64,000 nt of DNA from Willaertia magna (lineage: Eukaryota > Heterolobosea > Eutetramitea > Acrasida > Naegleriidae), in NCBI GenBank assembly GCA_902984215.1, contig CADWAF010004819.1:1-64000 (forward strand), read 5' to 3'. The position numbers and the translations under genes are program-made. The stretch's first letter is position 1; each line of letters opens with the position of its first letter. Positions 1 to 12,201 of this stretch are shown piece after piece. Under the pieces are notes generated by a model. That model was not told the origin of the DNA. It was given only the letters and a program-made list of their open reading frames with translations, and searched no databases.

Positions 1-145
1 ACCGCAGACATCAACAAACAACTGAGTTTCATTGGTGGGTGAAAGAACTCATTTTAAAAATTGTAATTATTTAAATTTTTAAATTAAATTATTTTTAAAA
101 GATCAAAAAAAATATCTTAACACTCTTTTCCAATCAAACAATAAA

Positions 146-1616
146 ATGGCAGACGACGATATCGAATTCGAAATTGTAGGTATTTCACTTGCATTGATCA
201 TCAAATAATTAACCATTAAATCAATGATTTTCTATTTTCATAAATTTTTCATTAATAAATTTTTTATAGGAAGATGAAGAAGGTGACGTTATTGGATTAG
301 ATGATGAAGAAATGAAAGAAAATCAAGGTGGTGAAGATGAAGAAATGATGGAAGGAGATGAAAATCTTGTAGAAAATACGTATTATACAGCAAAAGGAGA
401 AGTAGATGAAAATCTTGAAGAAGCCTTGGAACTTTTCCAAACAGTTTTAGATCTAGAAGTAGAGAAGGGACAATGGGGATTTAAATCATTAAAACAAATG
501 GTTAAAACATTATTTAAAGCAGGAAAATTAGATCAAATGGTTAATCGTTATAAAGAATTATTAACTTATATGAGTATAGTTAGTAGAAATGAAAGTGAAA
601 AAGCAATCAATAAGGTTTTAACAATGGTTTCATCTTCAACAGATAAAGATATGTTAGATAAAATTTATAGTATGACATTAGATGTATTAAAACAAGCAAA
701 TAATGATAAACTATGGTTTAATACTAAACTTAAACAAGGACAATTATTTACTCAAACAAGAGAATGGGATAAATTAAATCAATGTATTTCAGAATTAAAA
801 CAATCATGTATGTTAGAAGATGGTGTTACATTAGATGAAAAGAAGAAATCACAATTATTAGATATTTATGTTTTAGAAATTCAAATGTATAGTGATCAAA
901 ATCAATTGAAAGAATTAGCACAATTATATCAAAAGTGTATTGGTATTATCTCTGGAGGTGCAGTTGTTTTAAATCCTCGTATTACAGGTATTATTAGAGA
1001 ATGTGGTGGTAAAATGTATATGAGAGAAAAGAAATGGGATTTAGCATTTAACGATTTCTTTGAAGCCTTCAAAAGTTATGATGAAGCAGGTAATCCTAGA
1101 AGAATTGATTGTTTGAAATATTTAGTTTTAGCAAGTATGTTATCTGAATCTACAATCAATCCTTTTGATGCAAATGAAGCTAAACCATATAAAGGTCATC
1201 CTGATATTGTTGCAATGACTGATTTAGTAGCTCATTATCAACAAGCTAATATTAAAGAATTTGAAAAGGTTTTAAAGAATAATAAGAAGGCTATTTTAGA
1301 AGATACTTTTATGAAAGAATATATTGAAGATTTATTAAAGACTATTCGTATTAGAGTTTTAGCTAAGATTATGAAACCATATACAAGAATTAAGATGACT
1401 TTCTTAGGTAAAGAATTAAGTATTAAACCTGAAGAAGTTGAAAGTTTAGTTATTGATATGATTCTTGACCAAAAACTTGATGGTTACATTGATCAAGTTA
1501 ATCAAATGATTACCCTTTCATCTAAAGGTGCTGAACTAACAAGATATAAGGCTCTTAGCCAATGGACTGTAAAATTAAACGATGTACATCAAGCTATCCT
1601 CCAAAAAGTAAATTAA
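146..1616 (+). CDS. CSN2: COP9 signalosome complex subunit 2
   Basis: CSN2 is a scaffold subunit of the COP9 signalosome, the nuclear/cytosolic complex that removes NEDD8 from cullin-RING ubiquitin ligases. There are two exons: 146-175 and 270-1616, with a 94-nt GT-AG intron. The 30-nt first exon gives MADDDIEFEI and joins in frame to an acidic stretch, as in other CSN2 proteins. The motif YYTAKGEVDENLEEALE near the N-terminus, the TPR-like helices and a C-terminal PCI domain (about residues 300-420) are typical. Length is about 458 aa against about 443 in human. The same chain also resembles the proteasome lid subunit Rpn6, but the acidic N-terminus and the YYTAKG motif favour CSN2. The ATG at 146 follows an A-rich leader. 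Confidence 0.93.
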
Positions 1617-1703
1617 ATAAATCCTTTTTGTTTTCCAACACACAATTATTACATATCTTCTTGCTGTCTTCTAACTCGTACATCATCTCCATTTTGCAAA
1701 AAA

Positions 1704-3199
1704 ATGCATAGAAGAAATAATCAACAAGATGATGATAATTTTGAAGAAGAACCGATAATGGGAGGTGTCACCAACACTACATCAAATCAGATTAATAATA
1801 ATAGTAATGAAAATTTAGAAGAAAATATTTCCGAATTTTCACCAAATGGGAAGGTATTTACAGAAACAAAATCAAGTAACAAATCATGTTGTACATATAT
1901 ATTTATGTGTAGTCTACTGTGTATTATCTCAATATCAGTTGTTCTATTCGTAATCTTTTTTATTCTTTCAAAAGAAGATTCTAAAAGACTTTTTGAAACA
2001 ATTTCTACTGAATTATTTTCCACATTTTCTTTTGAACAACGTAGATTATTTAAAAAATTAAAAGAAGAAGGAAATGTTTTACGATTTGTGGTAATTGGAG
2101 ATTTTGGCAGAAGAGGATTATTAAATCAAACTGAAGTAGCTCAACAAATGGAATTTTATTGTGAAAATTTTGGATGTGACTTTGCAATTTCAAGTAAGTT
2201 TTATTTTGTAAAAGAAAAACAATATTTATCATTAAAAATAGCTGGAGATAATTTTTATCCTTCTGGAGTTAAAGATGTAAATGATGAACAATTTAAATCT
2301 AGTTTTGAAAATGTTTATGAATCAGTTGATGCACCTATCTGGTTTATGATTTTAGGCAATCATGATTACCGTATGTATTTCATAAATTTATTAATATTTA
2401 TTAATATTTATTAGGAAGTAATCCTAAGGCACAAATAGCTTATACATCTCATTCCAGAAATAAAGGTAAATTTTATTTACCAAATGAATACTATATTGAG
2501 GAATTGGAATATAAAAATAAGAATCTTGAAAATACAAATTTTAAGGCACAATTTTTATTTTTTGATACACAGGTAAGTTTTTATTGTAAATATTTAATAT
2601 TTATTTTTTTAAAGCCTTTTATACAAAGATATTATTTTCATCCTAAAATGAATAAAACAGCTTTGGCAGAACAAAAGGATACAAAAAAACAGTTAAAATA
2701 TATTGAAGATGAAATGTATCGAACTCAAGAAGAAGAAAATTTCCCATATACAGTCAATAATAATAAAAAGAAAGAAAATGATATTCCAATGTGGAGAATT
2801 TCTATAGGTCATCATCCAATGGTAAGTATTTCTTTGGAAATTCTTTTTTTACCTTTAAAGTTGAGTGCTAGCACACACCAAGAAGATGGAGGTGATTTAA
2901 TTGAAAATTTACTACCATTTTTATCAAAACATGGTATTTCTATTTATTTTAGTGGACACGACCATAGTTTACAATATTTACATAAACAATTCTCTCCAAA
3001 AAATATGGAATTACATCAATTTATTTCTGGAGCTGGGAGTGCTGTAAGATATGATGTTAATGTTAAACACAATGACTTAAAACTTGCCCAACAAGATCCT
3101 GGCTTTTTATATTGTACTTTGAGCAAAGATGTTCTGGAAGTTTCTTTTGTAAATATGTTTGGAAAAATAACCAGTCAAATTAAAATTGGAAGAAAATAA
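1704..3199 (+). CDS. Membrane-anchored purple (tartrate-resistant type) acid phosphatase
   Basis: This is a predicted metallophosphoesterase of the purple acid phosphatase family, probably acting in the lumen of the secretory or lysosomal system or at the surface. Five exons are supported: 1704-2193, 2242-2370, 2415-2572, 2615-2821 and 2861-3199, with GT-AG introns of 39-48 nt. Splicing restores the metal-binding motifs in order: GDFG, GDNFYPSG, GNHDY, GHHPM and GHDH. The usual tryptophan of the GDWG motif is Phe here. A hydrophobic segment at about residues 63-88 after an acidic, Asn-rich N-terminus indicates a type II signal anchor rather than the cleaved signal peptide usual in mammalian ACP5. 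The neighbours suggest no special pathway. The family assignment is firm; the substrate is unknown. Confidence 0.87.
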
Positions 3200-3309
3200 T
3201 TGAAGATAATAATCTTGCAAAGTTTATTCTTTTAAACAAGATTTAAAATACGTTTTGTAAAGTTAATTATATTTTACAAAAAATTCCTAGAAATGGTTTC
3301 ACCATTTTT

Positions 3310-5151
3310 TTATCTTTTTGTTTTTTTTGTACCTTTTTTAGAACTATTACCACTAGTTTGAGAGTTGTTTAATTTAGTAGCTGTATTAGTTTTGCTAGTT
3401 GCCTTATTACCCCCACTTAGTCCACTATTGTTATTTTTGTTTTGTTTTTCATTACTCTTTTCTTTACTATAAACATTATCATATACTGTTGATTCATTAT
3501 CATCATTTGCTTCATTATTATCCTCTAGTTCATTTGCAGATTCAGATGCTAAACTTTTTCTTTTTTTCTCTTTCTTCTCTTTATCAATTTGTTCTTTTTG
3601 TTCTTTTGATAATTCCTTTTTAATTTCTTTTAATTGTACCAATTCATTTTCCATTTTCTTTTGTTTTGAAATGTGACTTAAAATCTCTTCATACATTGTG
3701 TCAATCTTTTTATTTAATTTTAATTCTTTTTCTAAATTTAAATTCTCTTTCTTTTCCATTTCTGTTTTAAACAATTGAAAATCTTTTACAACTTCATTAG
3801 ATTTAAATAATAAATCATTTTGTATACTTGTCATATTATTTTTAATTGATAATATTGTTTTCTCTAAATAAATAATCTCTTGCAATAAATTTAAACCGGT
3901 AGGATATTTCTTTAATAATAAATGATGATTATTACTATTATTATTTAAATTATTTAAATCATCCTCTCCTTCATCATCATTATTTCTATAATTTGTTGGA
4001 TGTATTGATACTTGATATGTTGTCAATGCATCAATATTTAAAGTATAATGATGTAAAATATCAGTAAATGGTTGTTTATCACTTAAAGTATATTTCTTGC
4101 CAATCTCAGTTTGACAGAATTTACAATAAATAGAATGGTAATTACTCCCATAATCTAAATCTTCCACATTTTTAGAAATATTTGTAATGTTTTCTCTTAT
4201 ATCAATATTATCAGCATGAAGAAAACTATAAATATTAATATCTGAATCACAATATCCAAATGAATTACTATCTGTTATTATAGTTCTACAATTTTTGCAT
4301 GAAAATATTATTGGTCTCTTAATTGATTCTTCAAAAATATTTTCTAATCTTTGTTTACTATTATCTTGATCATTTACATCTATTATTGTATTATTATCTA
4401 TTGATGCTACTGTTGTAAGATAAGATTGAGGTGGTTGGTGTTGTTGTATTATTGTACCAGGTTGTATAATCTGTCCTGGAATTCCGGAAGGGAAATTACT
4501 GGTGTTTACAAAAATAGAAGAATCACCAGCACTTCCAACCATTACTAAATTATTATCATTATTATAAGAAGGTGATGGATATATTCCTTTAATCATTGCA
4601 AATGGTGGATAAACATTATTTTCCAATGAGGGAATAAAAGGTGTATTACTTCCATTCATCATACTATTAGTCATACTATTTGTGTTATTATTAGTTGATG
4701 TCGTTGTGCCATTAATCGTTCCATTTGTAGTTATAGTATTAGCTAATGCTCCACTACTTTCATGTCCAATAGAAGAAGAAATAATATTATTAGGTTGAGA
4801 TAATTGTGGAGTGGGAGATGGATGATGATGATTTTGTAATGGGATGGCAGTGGGTGTAGGGACATAATAATAAAAAGAAGAAGATGGAGGTGCAGGTGGT
4901 ATTTGTACATTATTTGGATTATTAGTAGATAGTGTAGGTGTTATCGCAGGATTATTGTTAATGTTATTATTATTGTTGGTATTATTATGTAGAATACTTA
5001 TAGGGTGTGGTGTTAAACTTATTCCCGATTGATATAATTGTCTAGGTATCGGTGCTAATATCTCTTTACTTCCACCATTATTCACATTGTTATTATTCGG
5101 TTCGGAATAAGATGTTGGTGGTTGAAAAATAAAGGGAGAGGAATGGTGCAT
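3310..5151 (-). CDS. Mis18-domain protein (centromere licensing factor-like)
   Basis: The centre of this 613-aa protein has a Mis18/Yippee-type zinc fold with two CxxC pairs about 58 residues apart, CKNC near residue 284 and CKFC near residue 343, preceded by IIFSCKNCRTIITDSNSF, which matches the Mis18 pattern. In other eukaryotes Mis18 proteins prime centromeres for CENP-A loading. The first 270 residues are Asn/Pro/Ser-rich and low complexity. Residues about 420-520 look like a coiled coil, as in Mis18 proteins, and the C-terminus is very Lys-rich. I start it at the Met at 5151. A longer reading to 5247 would run into the divergent gene that begins at 5187. The centromere role is inferred from the domain only. 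Confidence 0.72.
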   Translation of the reverse strand: MHHSSPFIFQPPTSYSEPNNNNVNNGGSKEILAPIPRQLYQSGISLTPHPISILHNNTNNNNNINNNPAITPTLSTNNPNNVQIPPAPPSSSFYYYVPTPTAIPLQNHHHPSPTPQLSQPNNIISSSIGHESSGALANTITTNGTINGTTTSTNNNTNSMTNSMMNGSNTPFIPSLENNVYPPFAMIKGIYPSPSYNNDNNLVMVGSAGDSSIFVNTSNFPSGIPGQIIQPGTIIQQHQPPQSYLTTVASIDNNTIIDVNDQDNSKQRLENIFEESIKRPIIFSCKNCRTIITDSNSFGYCDSDINIYSFLHADNIDIRENITNISKNVEDLDYGSNYHSIYCKFCQTEIGKKYTLSDKQPFTDILHHYTLNIDALTTYQVSIHPTNYRNNDDEGEDDLNNLNNNSNNHHLLLKKYPTGLNLLQEIIYLEKTILSIKNNMTSIQNDLLFKSNEVVKDFQLFKTEMEKKENLNLEKELKLNKKIDTMYEEILSHISKQKKMENELVQLKEIKKELSKEQKEQIDKEKKEKKRKSLASESANELEDNNEANDDNESTVYDNVYSKEKSNEKQNKNNNSGLSGGNKATSKTNTATKLNNSQTSGNSSKKGTKKTKR

Positions 5152-5186
5152 TTTGTTTAAAAAAAACGAAACCGTTAAAAAATGAA

Positions 5187-8100
5187 ATGACTGTAAAGAA
5201 GGAGAGACTTGGAATTTTACAGAAAGCGAATGAGGTAGTGGATTCATTGTTATCTTTATTGTTGATAAATAATAATCCTCAACACAATTTATTTATTACT
5301 AATAATAATAATTATTTATTTGAAATTTATTTTAATAATTTAGAATATTTATTATTTCATTATCCTTTTTTATATCGTTCAATTTCAAAGAAAATACTTC
5401 ATGAATTAATACATGTTATTTGTTTTTTTCATTCTACTACAAATAATTTTCAACTTTTGAATACTAGAGGATCTTCACCTTTTACAAGTGAATCGGAATA
5501 TATCTATCAACAAATAATTAAAGAAAATAGTAACCAATGGAAGAGAATTTTTACTTTATTATTTATTTATTCAAATCAACTACATCCAAATCATTTTTCT
5601 TTATCGCACCTTGAACAGTCTTCATTTTCTTCTATTTTGAAAAATGTTATTTCTTTCTTTTCCGAAAGTTTTAAGGCACTGATGAAAAATAAAGTAAAAC
5701 AAAGATTTAATTTAGAGAGAAAAAAAGAACAAGAAAATTTGTTTTCAATAACAAATAAAAATGAAATATTTGTAGAGATAGATAGACTGACCTATGAGTA
5801 TAATACTTGGCTTTATATTTTATTAGATCATTGTTTTTTGGGTAATTCACATGATATTACTATTTTAAATTCTGTTACTAAATATATTGGTATTAACGGT
5901 TGGTTAAATAATATTATATTATCTTTTTCTTTTGATGATAAATGTTTTGTTGAAATGATAGATAAATTATCACCAAATATTTTAAATCTTTATAAAGACA
6001 ATTATTTAAGGAAAGAGTTCAAAATAAATTATTTATTAAATTATAAACAATTTAATGTAGATACTAAAAAACTTGTAATTGAAATGTATAATATTTTAAA
6101 TAACTCACTAGATACCCAACTATTGGAAAATTATACAGAAAAATATTTAGGTAATCAAGAGTTATTTACTTATGTATTTTACGAATTAATAATTCAAATT
6201 AAACAAATTACTTATTCAGAGTATAATACTTTTATTGATGACAAACAGGATAAATTATTGAGCTACCTTGAAAAGAAAACTAAAAGGTACATCTCTATTA
6301 ATGATTATAAAGTAATTTTAAATAATTTAGTCACACTGTTACAACTATATAATGAGAAAATTCAACTAGGTAATCAACAACTAGGTATACTTTCCGTATG
6401 GGATTGTATTTTGTCATTTTGTAATTTAAAAGAGGGTTTTAAATTATTATGCAGCAATTTTTTCCCTCAATTATCCTCTTGCCATATATTTAATTTTATG
6501 CAGTTTATAATTTACAGAGATGAAAAATCATTGAATGGAGTTTTATCCAATTGTTTTTTAGATAAAAATATAGATAGTATAGTAATAGAAAAAGTGATTA
6601 ACGATGCGAAATATACTAGAATAATTCCAGTTAGAATAATAGAAGAAATATCTGTAAATGCTTTCATTTCATCACTCCTTCATGATAAGTTGGATGTTAA
6701 GACTTGTTTTGATTCAATATTTTTACTTTCAGAAAGATGTGAAAATAGAAAGAAACTACTAGCATTTACTTGTATAAAATTATGTAGACAATTGGTAAAT
6801 AGCATTAATGATGATTATGTTGAAGGATTGGTTTTTCTCCCTACTAAGGAAACACCTAAAAGTGTTCTCTTATTTCTTTCAACGTTAATGTTTAACAATA
6901 GTGAAAAGAGATACATTGAGTTATTAGATACAATTTTATTGATTTGTTCACAAGAAGAAACAAAAATATATTACTCTGATAGCTTTAAATTTTATCTAAA
7001 TGTATGCTTTTATTGGGCTACTATTCTTCATAACAGCTCTCAAATCAAGTAAGTTTGTTTAAATGCAATATTTATTTAAATTTTATAGTTTTCATTTATC
7101 TGATTGGTTAAATCATTGTATTAATAACACTTCTTTAAGACTTTCAATTTTAGAAGTTATTTGTGATAGAGTATTAAATGAAGATTTATTACTTATAAAT
7201 CTTGTTATTAAACCTATATTATTAAATTTATTTAAAGTTGGAATTATTGAAGAAAAGAAAATTGAAATGATTGTAAAAAGAATAGAAGAAAAAAATAATG
7301 AAATAGTTCAATCAAAATCATCAGAACAGTTATATATTACTTTATCAAATGAATTCAAATGTATAGCTCTTTTTCATTCTAATAGAAATGAATTAATGAA
7401 TTTATTATTAAATAATGACAAAAGTATGAGAGAAGATATTTTCAATCTTTCCAGAAAAATTGAAAAGATGAAAATACCTATTCCACTGATTTATATGCTG
7501 AACTTTTTGAAACTGAAATTACCACCAAAACATAAATTTTTTAAACTATTTAAATTTAGAGAGATAGATGTAAAACAAATTGCACTTTGTGGAGATTCCC
7601 CTTTTATAAAAAAGAGTTTTGTTGTGAATTTATTAGAATCTGGACTATTAATCGATACATCTTCATTAAGCAAAGTTTTATTATTAGTTTCTTTTCAGTT
7701 AGTTGAACAAGATATAAATTTATTAAAACCTAATACAATAATAATGTTAAAATATATTGTTGATATTTTTACAAAATATAAATCTTATTTTATTGTTGAG
7801 ACTATTTTACTACAATTAAAACAATTAATATTAGAAAATTTACATGAAAATCAAATGAAATATCTTTATGGACCTTGCAAAGTAATTTTATCATCATTTT
7901 GTAATGAAAGAACAGATATTATATTCTTTTTAGAGAATGTTTTTGATATTTCGTTATGTTCTACATTTATTAACATTCCAAGCAATTACAATAGTGATGA
8001 TAACAAAGAAACAAATTTATTATTTGATTTGATAAAGTTTGTGTTACAATCTATTTTTAAACAAATGAATAATTATAAATGGAAAATGAATAATGAACAA

Positions 8101-9051
8101 TATCCAGTTCTTTTACAAAGATTAGTATATTTACACACTTATACCAATTTATTTAATTACTTGTCAGATTCTTTGAGAGAATGGTTTGTTAATTTTATAA
8201 ATTCTAATTTATTTAAAGTACATAATGTTATTCTAATAAGATATTGGCTCTATTGGATTTGTTTAGAATATGAAAGTAAAAAAAGTATTTATAAAAGTAA
8301 TTCTATTCAAAAAGCAATTTATGAAGATTTTATTATTAATGGACAATACAACCAATCATTTCTAAAATATTTTTGTATAGAATTGTTTACAATTCCACAG
8401 GATTTGTTAAAGAATATTCCTAAAGAATTAGTGAATTGTATATTTAATTATAGTACTGAATTGTGTATTTCAATAGACGGTATTAAGAAAGATAATATTA
8501 TTGTAGATTTTAAACATAAATATTGGTTCCCACTTGCAGTAGATTATGTACTTAAAATTAATCAAGGAAATGAATCTATTATTATTAATCAATTAGACTA
8601 CATTTTAGAAAATATTTTATACTTTATTGAAATACCAACAAAACTAACCTTAATAGATGAAATACATTTTGTTTTAAATTTATTAGAATCTATGATACAA
8701 AGTACAACAATATCATTCACAAGTATTTCATTTTCCAAGTTATTTATTAAATGGGCTTATGATCAATATCATTTTAGTGGGAATTTATTGCCTTCTGTTA
8801 CTGTTCTGAGATTAATGAACAAAATTCCAGATTTTGCAACAGATGTATTACCACAAATTATTGAAAGATGTACAAAGGCAATGAAGAATTGGTTATTAAA
8901 TGAATTAGATATGGTTCCCTTAGTTATTGAAGTTAAAGATGATGATTTAAAAAAGAGAAAGAATAATACAAGTGACAATGGGGATTGTTTTGAAAAATTA
9001 GAGAACTTATTTAATGTACAACAACAAACCATTAAAAAACAAAAACGATAA
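5187..9051 (+). CDS. Very large helical protein of unknown function
   Basis: Two long reading frames join across a 40-nt intron (7049-7088, GTAAGT...TATAG) to give about 1,274 aa. I do not recognise the family. The chain is almost entirely Leu/Ile/Lys/Asn-rich predicted helix without signal peptide, membrane segment or enzyme motif, which suggests a HEAT/ARM-like solenoid. The last residues (about 1,240-1,274) are charged and end in KKQKR, a possible nuclear localisation signal. The start at 5187 lies only 35 bp from the divergent Mis18 gene, so the two share a promoter region. The 3' end comes within 14 bp of the converging next gene. A large scaffold subunit (Integrator- or Fanconi-type) is imaginable, but nothing in the sequence proves it. 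Confidence 0.8.
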
Positions 9052-9065
9052 TATATTTAATTTGT

Positions 9066-11405
9066 TTAACTGAATTTAATTTCAGAACATCTTGGCACAA
9101 AAACACCAGCACCAACCTTATAATGAGGGAAAGAAAAAGCAAATCGCCTTTTATAATCTATGTGATATTGAGTTGGTATTGGCCAACGTCTATCTCCAGC
9201 CCTTTGTGCAAAATCAATATGATCTGAGGCACATGATGGTTTGTTTAAATAATTTCTTAAGGCTAATAAGTGATAATTAAATTGTGAATCACAAACAACT
9301 GAGACAAAGAAATCACTTTCTAAGGCAATTGAAAACGCAATAACAGAATCATAAAATTGTGATTCAATTGTTGTCTTACCCATTACATCTATTTGTGTTA
9401 ATAATGTTATTCCATGATTTTTTTCGGTTAGTTTTGTTGGAAATGCAGCTAAATTATGGAAACCATAACCAATTAACAACACAGTTGTCCCTTTAGGTAG
9501 TTTTAATTTGTCAACTAGGAAAGTTTTCCATGCATTAGATGATGTGTAAAATTCTTGAGGTAATCTTCCACATCCCCAATAAAAAGTCTCTGATTTTGTT
9601 GGATATTGACCGTGAATCACAACTAATTTGTTATTCACACTTCCTTTTCTTTCTAATGGTATGGTCTCCAACAATAACCTTTTGTATTCATTCTTTCTTG
9701 TTTCTTCTTTTTCATTTAAATTAAGTAATTTTAGATATAATTTTGAATAAATTTCAACGTCTGTGTGAAATAGAGGAACGTATCTACCGTAGACAGGTCC
9801 AATGTTTACAATTCTATTGTGAATATCATCTGTACTTCCTCGTTTAAGGATACTATTTGTAAATAATGGGTGGAGGTAATCATTTGTAATTTCTTCTAAT
9901 GTATATCTATATTTTGCATTGATTATTGAAAATAATTGAGGAACAAAGTCTAATTCAGTTAAACTATATTCTTCTGGGCTATTTTTTGAAATCTTAGCGT
10001 CACATTCATTATATAATTGTTTTGATAAATTTATAAACCACTCACCAATTAAATCTAAATGTGGATTGTTTTTATTTTGCCAAAATAATTGTCTTTTTAA
10101 TAATAAAACTAAAACTTCTTTTCCTTTTGATTTTTCATTAATTTTCAAAACTTTCTTTATTAAATTTTTCTCTTTTAATAATTCGTCTTTCCACTTTTTA
10201 ATTTTACTTATCAATTTATTTCTCATACATTTTAATTCTAAATATTCTTTCTTTTTTAATATCATTATCTTATTTTTAGATAAATAAAACTTTCTACGTG
10301 AATATAATTTTAATAACTCTTTTCTATTTGCTTTCATTGCATTAAAATCATTATCTACCATATAAGGCACTTTCTTATTATTCTCTTCATCATTTAAAAC
10401 ATTTAAAAAGTCTGTTGTAATACTATCACTAACAACATTATCTTCTAAATAATTAAATGCTTCTTTATAATTAAAAACAGATGAATATGGTTTTGTATTA
10501 TAACATACACATAATCCAAATGTTCCATTAACACATAACTCTGGTTCTAAAATAGTTGGAATAGGTAAATAATTATAATATTTATAATGATCTTCAAATT
10601 TATTTGTAATCTTTTCTTCATCTTGTTCTTCTTGTTTTGTGTGACCACTTAATTGTTTATCATCTATCTCAATATCTAATTCTTTATTATTCTTTATAGA
10701 TGAATAAGATAATTGTCCATAAATTGGTGTCATTCTATTATAAATTGATAAAATAGAAAAACATAAATTTAATTCATAAAATTGATTTGTCAACCCACAT
10801 CTAATATGATAACTTGATTTACCATTAAATTCATGTGGATGTAAACATGTTGATGTTTTAGTTGAAAATAATAAACCATTAATTATATCATTAACTAATG
10901 AATTTAAACTCTTTTCAAAAAGAATATCATTATCATTATTTATTATTGTTTCATCATTAACAATGTTTGATAAATCTTTTCTAATCCATTCTTTAATATC
11001 TAAAAAATCAAAATTATTATTTGTAAATGGATATGCTCTAAAAATAGATTGTAATAATCCTATTGTAAATAATTTCTCACTTCTATTCCAAATAGTTGTT
11101 GTAAGTAATTTTATTTTAGATAATTCTCTCTTCTTTACATTCTGAAAAGCTTGATAATTATCATTATTATTTAAATAATTAAAATGTTTCTTCTTTTTAT
11201 TATTACTTTGAGTTGTAGATGTATTGGTTGTGTTAACAGTTGTAGTGGGAGATGATTTCTTAAAATAAATTAAATATAAAACTACTATTAATTGAATAAT
11301 AAATAATGCAACAATTCCATATACTAGATAATTCTTAAAAGAAAATTGTGAATTTATTTTTTTCTTTCTACTGTCTTCCACTTGAAGGATGTCATTCGTC
11401 ATCAT
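9066..11405 (-). CDS. Type II membrane protein, glycosyltransferase-like architecture, family unknown
   Basis: This is a protein of about 779 aa with a short basic cytoplasmic N-terminus, one strongly hydrophobic segment at about residues 28-50 (YLVYGIVALFIIQLIVVLYL), a Thr/Asn/Lys-rich stem and a large Cys-containing C-terminal domain. That arrangement is typical of Golgi-resident type II enzymes. In the last 150 residues the blocks KLVVIHGQYP, WGCGRLPQEFY and DHIDFAQRAGDRRW look like a conserved catalytic or binding domain, but I cannot name the family. I prefer the ATG at 11405, which follows an A-rich leader. An in-frame ATG at 11432 would leave only 7 bp after the upstream gene's stop. 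A role in glycan synthesis is inference only. Confidence 0.75.
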   Translation of the reverse strand: MMTNDILQVEDSRKKKINSQFSFKNYLVYGIVALFIIQLIVVLYLIYFKKSSPTTTVNTTNTSTTQSNNKKKKHFNYLNNNDNYQAFQNVKKRELSKIKLLTTTIWNRSEKLFTIGLLQSIFRAYPFTNNNFDFLDIKEWIRKDLSNIVNDETIINNDNDILFEKSLNSLVNDIINGLLFSTKTSTCLHPHEFNGKSSYHIRCGLTNQFYELNLCFSILSIYNRMTPIYGQLSYSSIKNNKELDIEIDDKQLSGHTKQEEQDEEKITNKFEDHYKYYNYLPIPTILEPELCVNGTFGLCVCYNTKPYSSVFNYKEAFNYLEDNVVSDSITTDFLNVLNDEENNKKVPYMVDNDFNAMKANRKELLKLYSRRKFYLSKNKIMILKKKEYLELKCMRNKLISKIKKWKDELLKEKNLIKKVLKINEKSKGKEVLVLLLKRQLFWQNKNNPHLDLIGEWFINLSKQLYNECDAKISKNSPEEYSLTELDFVPQLFSIINAKYRYTLEEITNDYLHPLFTNSILKRGSTDDIHNRIVNIGPVYGRYVPLFHTDVEIYSKLYLKLLNLNEKEETRKNEYKRLLLETIPLERKGSVNNKLVVIHGQYPTKSETFYWGCGRLPQEFYTSSNAWKTFLVDKLKLPKGTTVLLIGYGFHNLAAFPTKLTEKNHGITLLTQIDVMGKTTIESQFYDSVIAFSIALESDFFVSVVCDSQFNYHLLALRNYLNKPSCASDHIDFAQRAGDRRWPIPTQYHIDYKRRFAFSFPHYKVGAGVFVPRCSEIKFS

Positions 11406-11439
11406 ATTTTTTTTAATTAATCCAACCATCACTCCAATA

Positions 11440-12201
11440 TCAATGTACCTTAGAAAAGGCTAAATAATAAAACTTTGGTTTTCCCTTATTCTTAAATTTA
11501 ACTTCTCCCATTAGAATTAATTTGTTTAAATCATTTCTTTCAATATCTTCAGAAATAGATCCTTCTAAAATAAATTCATTTGATTCACATGCTAATTTTT
11601 CTTCAAATTGATCAATGACACCTATCAATTCACATTGTATATTTTTTCTAGTTAAATTCATTACAATATTTAAATCTTCGTCAATACCTAAATCTCCAGA
11701 TTCAATTATCTCCGTTTCAAATGCTGAACCTTTTCCTTTAAACACACCATTCGCTAAATTCCAATTTGTATTAATTATTGTTTGAAAGAACTTTGCACGT
11801 TGTTCTTTCCATGAATAATTTAAATCATTAAATATTAAAGACCAATTAATTTCATTCCATTCATCTATTGTTATATTTCCATCACCATTCTTGTCAATCA
11901 TATTTAATAATGTCAATCCAAATATTTTAATTAATTTTTTATAATAAATACTATCTTCTTTTTCTTTAACACAATCACCAAATGTTATATAAGTAAATGT
12001 TGGTCCGAAATAATCTTTTACTTTAGCATTTGGGTATTTATGTGCAAAATATTTAACAGCATCATTAACAAATAATTCAAATTCATTTGGTTCAATTATA
12101 CCATTTTTATCTTTATCATAAGCTTTAAATGCTTTATCTATAAATTCTTTATCTTCTGAATTTTCAAATACTTTAGATAATGTACTAGTGGAGGAACCCA
12201 T
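11440..12201 (-). CDS. EF-hand calcium-binding protein, probably N-myristoylated
   Basis: Starting at 12201, this 253-aa protein begins MGSSTSTLSK, a good N-myristoylation signal, and the ATG follows an A-rich leader. An in-frame ATG at 12270 would add 23 residues and bury that signal. Two canonical EF-hand loops are visible: DKDKNGIIEPNE (residues 29-40) and DKNGDGNITIDE (103-114), with Asp/Asn ligands and the final Glu in place. The second half (about 130-253) has no motif I recognise. It could be a calcium sensor at a membrane. The closely following gene on the same strand starts about 34 bp after its stop, so they may share transcription or the second promoter may lie within this gene. 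Confidence 0.82.
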   Translation of the reverse strand: MGSSTSTLSKVFENSEDKEFIDKAFKAYDKDKNGIIEPNEFELFVNDAVKYFAHKYPNAKVKDYFGPTFTYITFGDCVKEKEDSIYYKKLIKIFGLTLLNMIDKNGDGNITIDEWNEINWSLIFNDLNYSWKEQRAKFFQTIINTNWNLANGVFKGKGSAFETEIIESGDLGIDEDLNIVMNLTRKNIQCELIGVIDQFEEKLACESNEFILEGSISEDIERNDLNKLILMGEVKFKNKGKPKFYYLAFSKVH

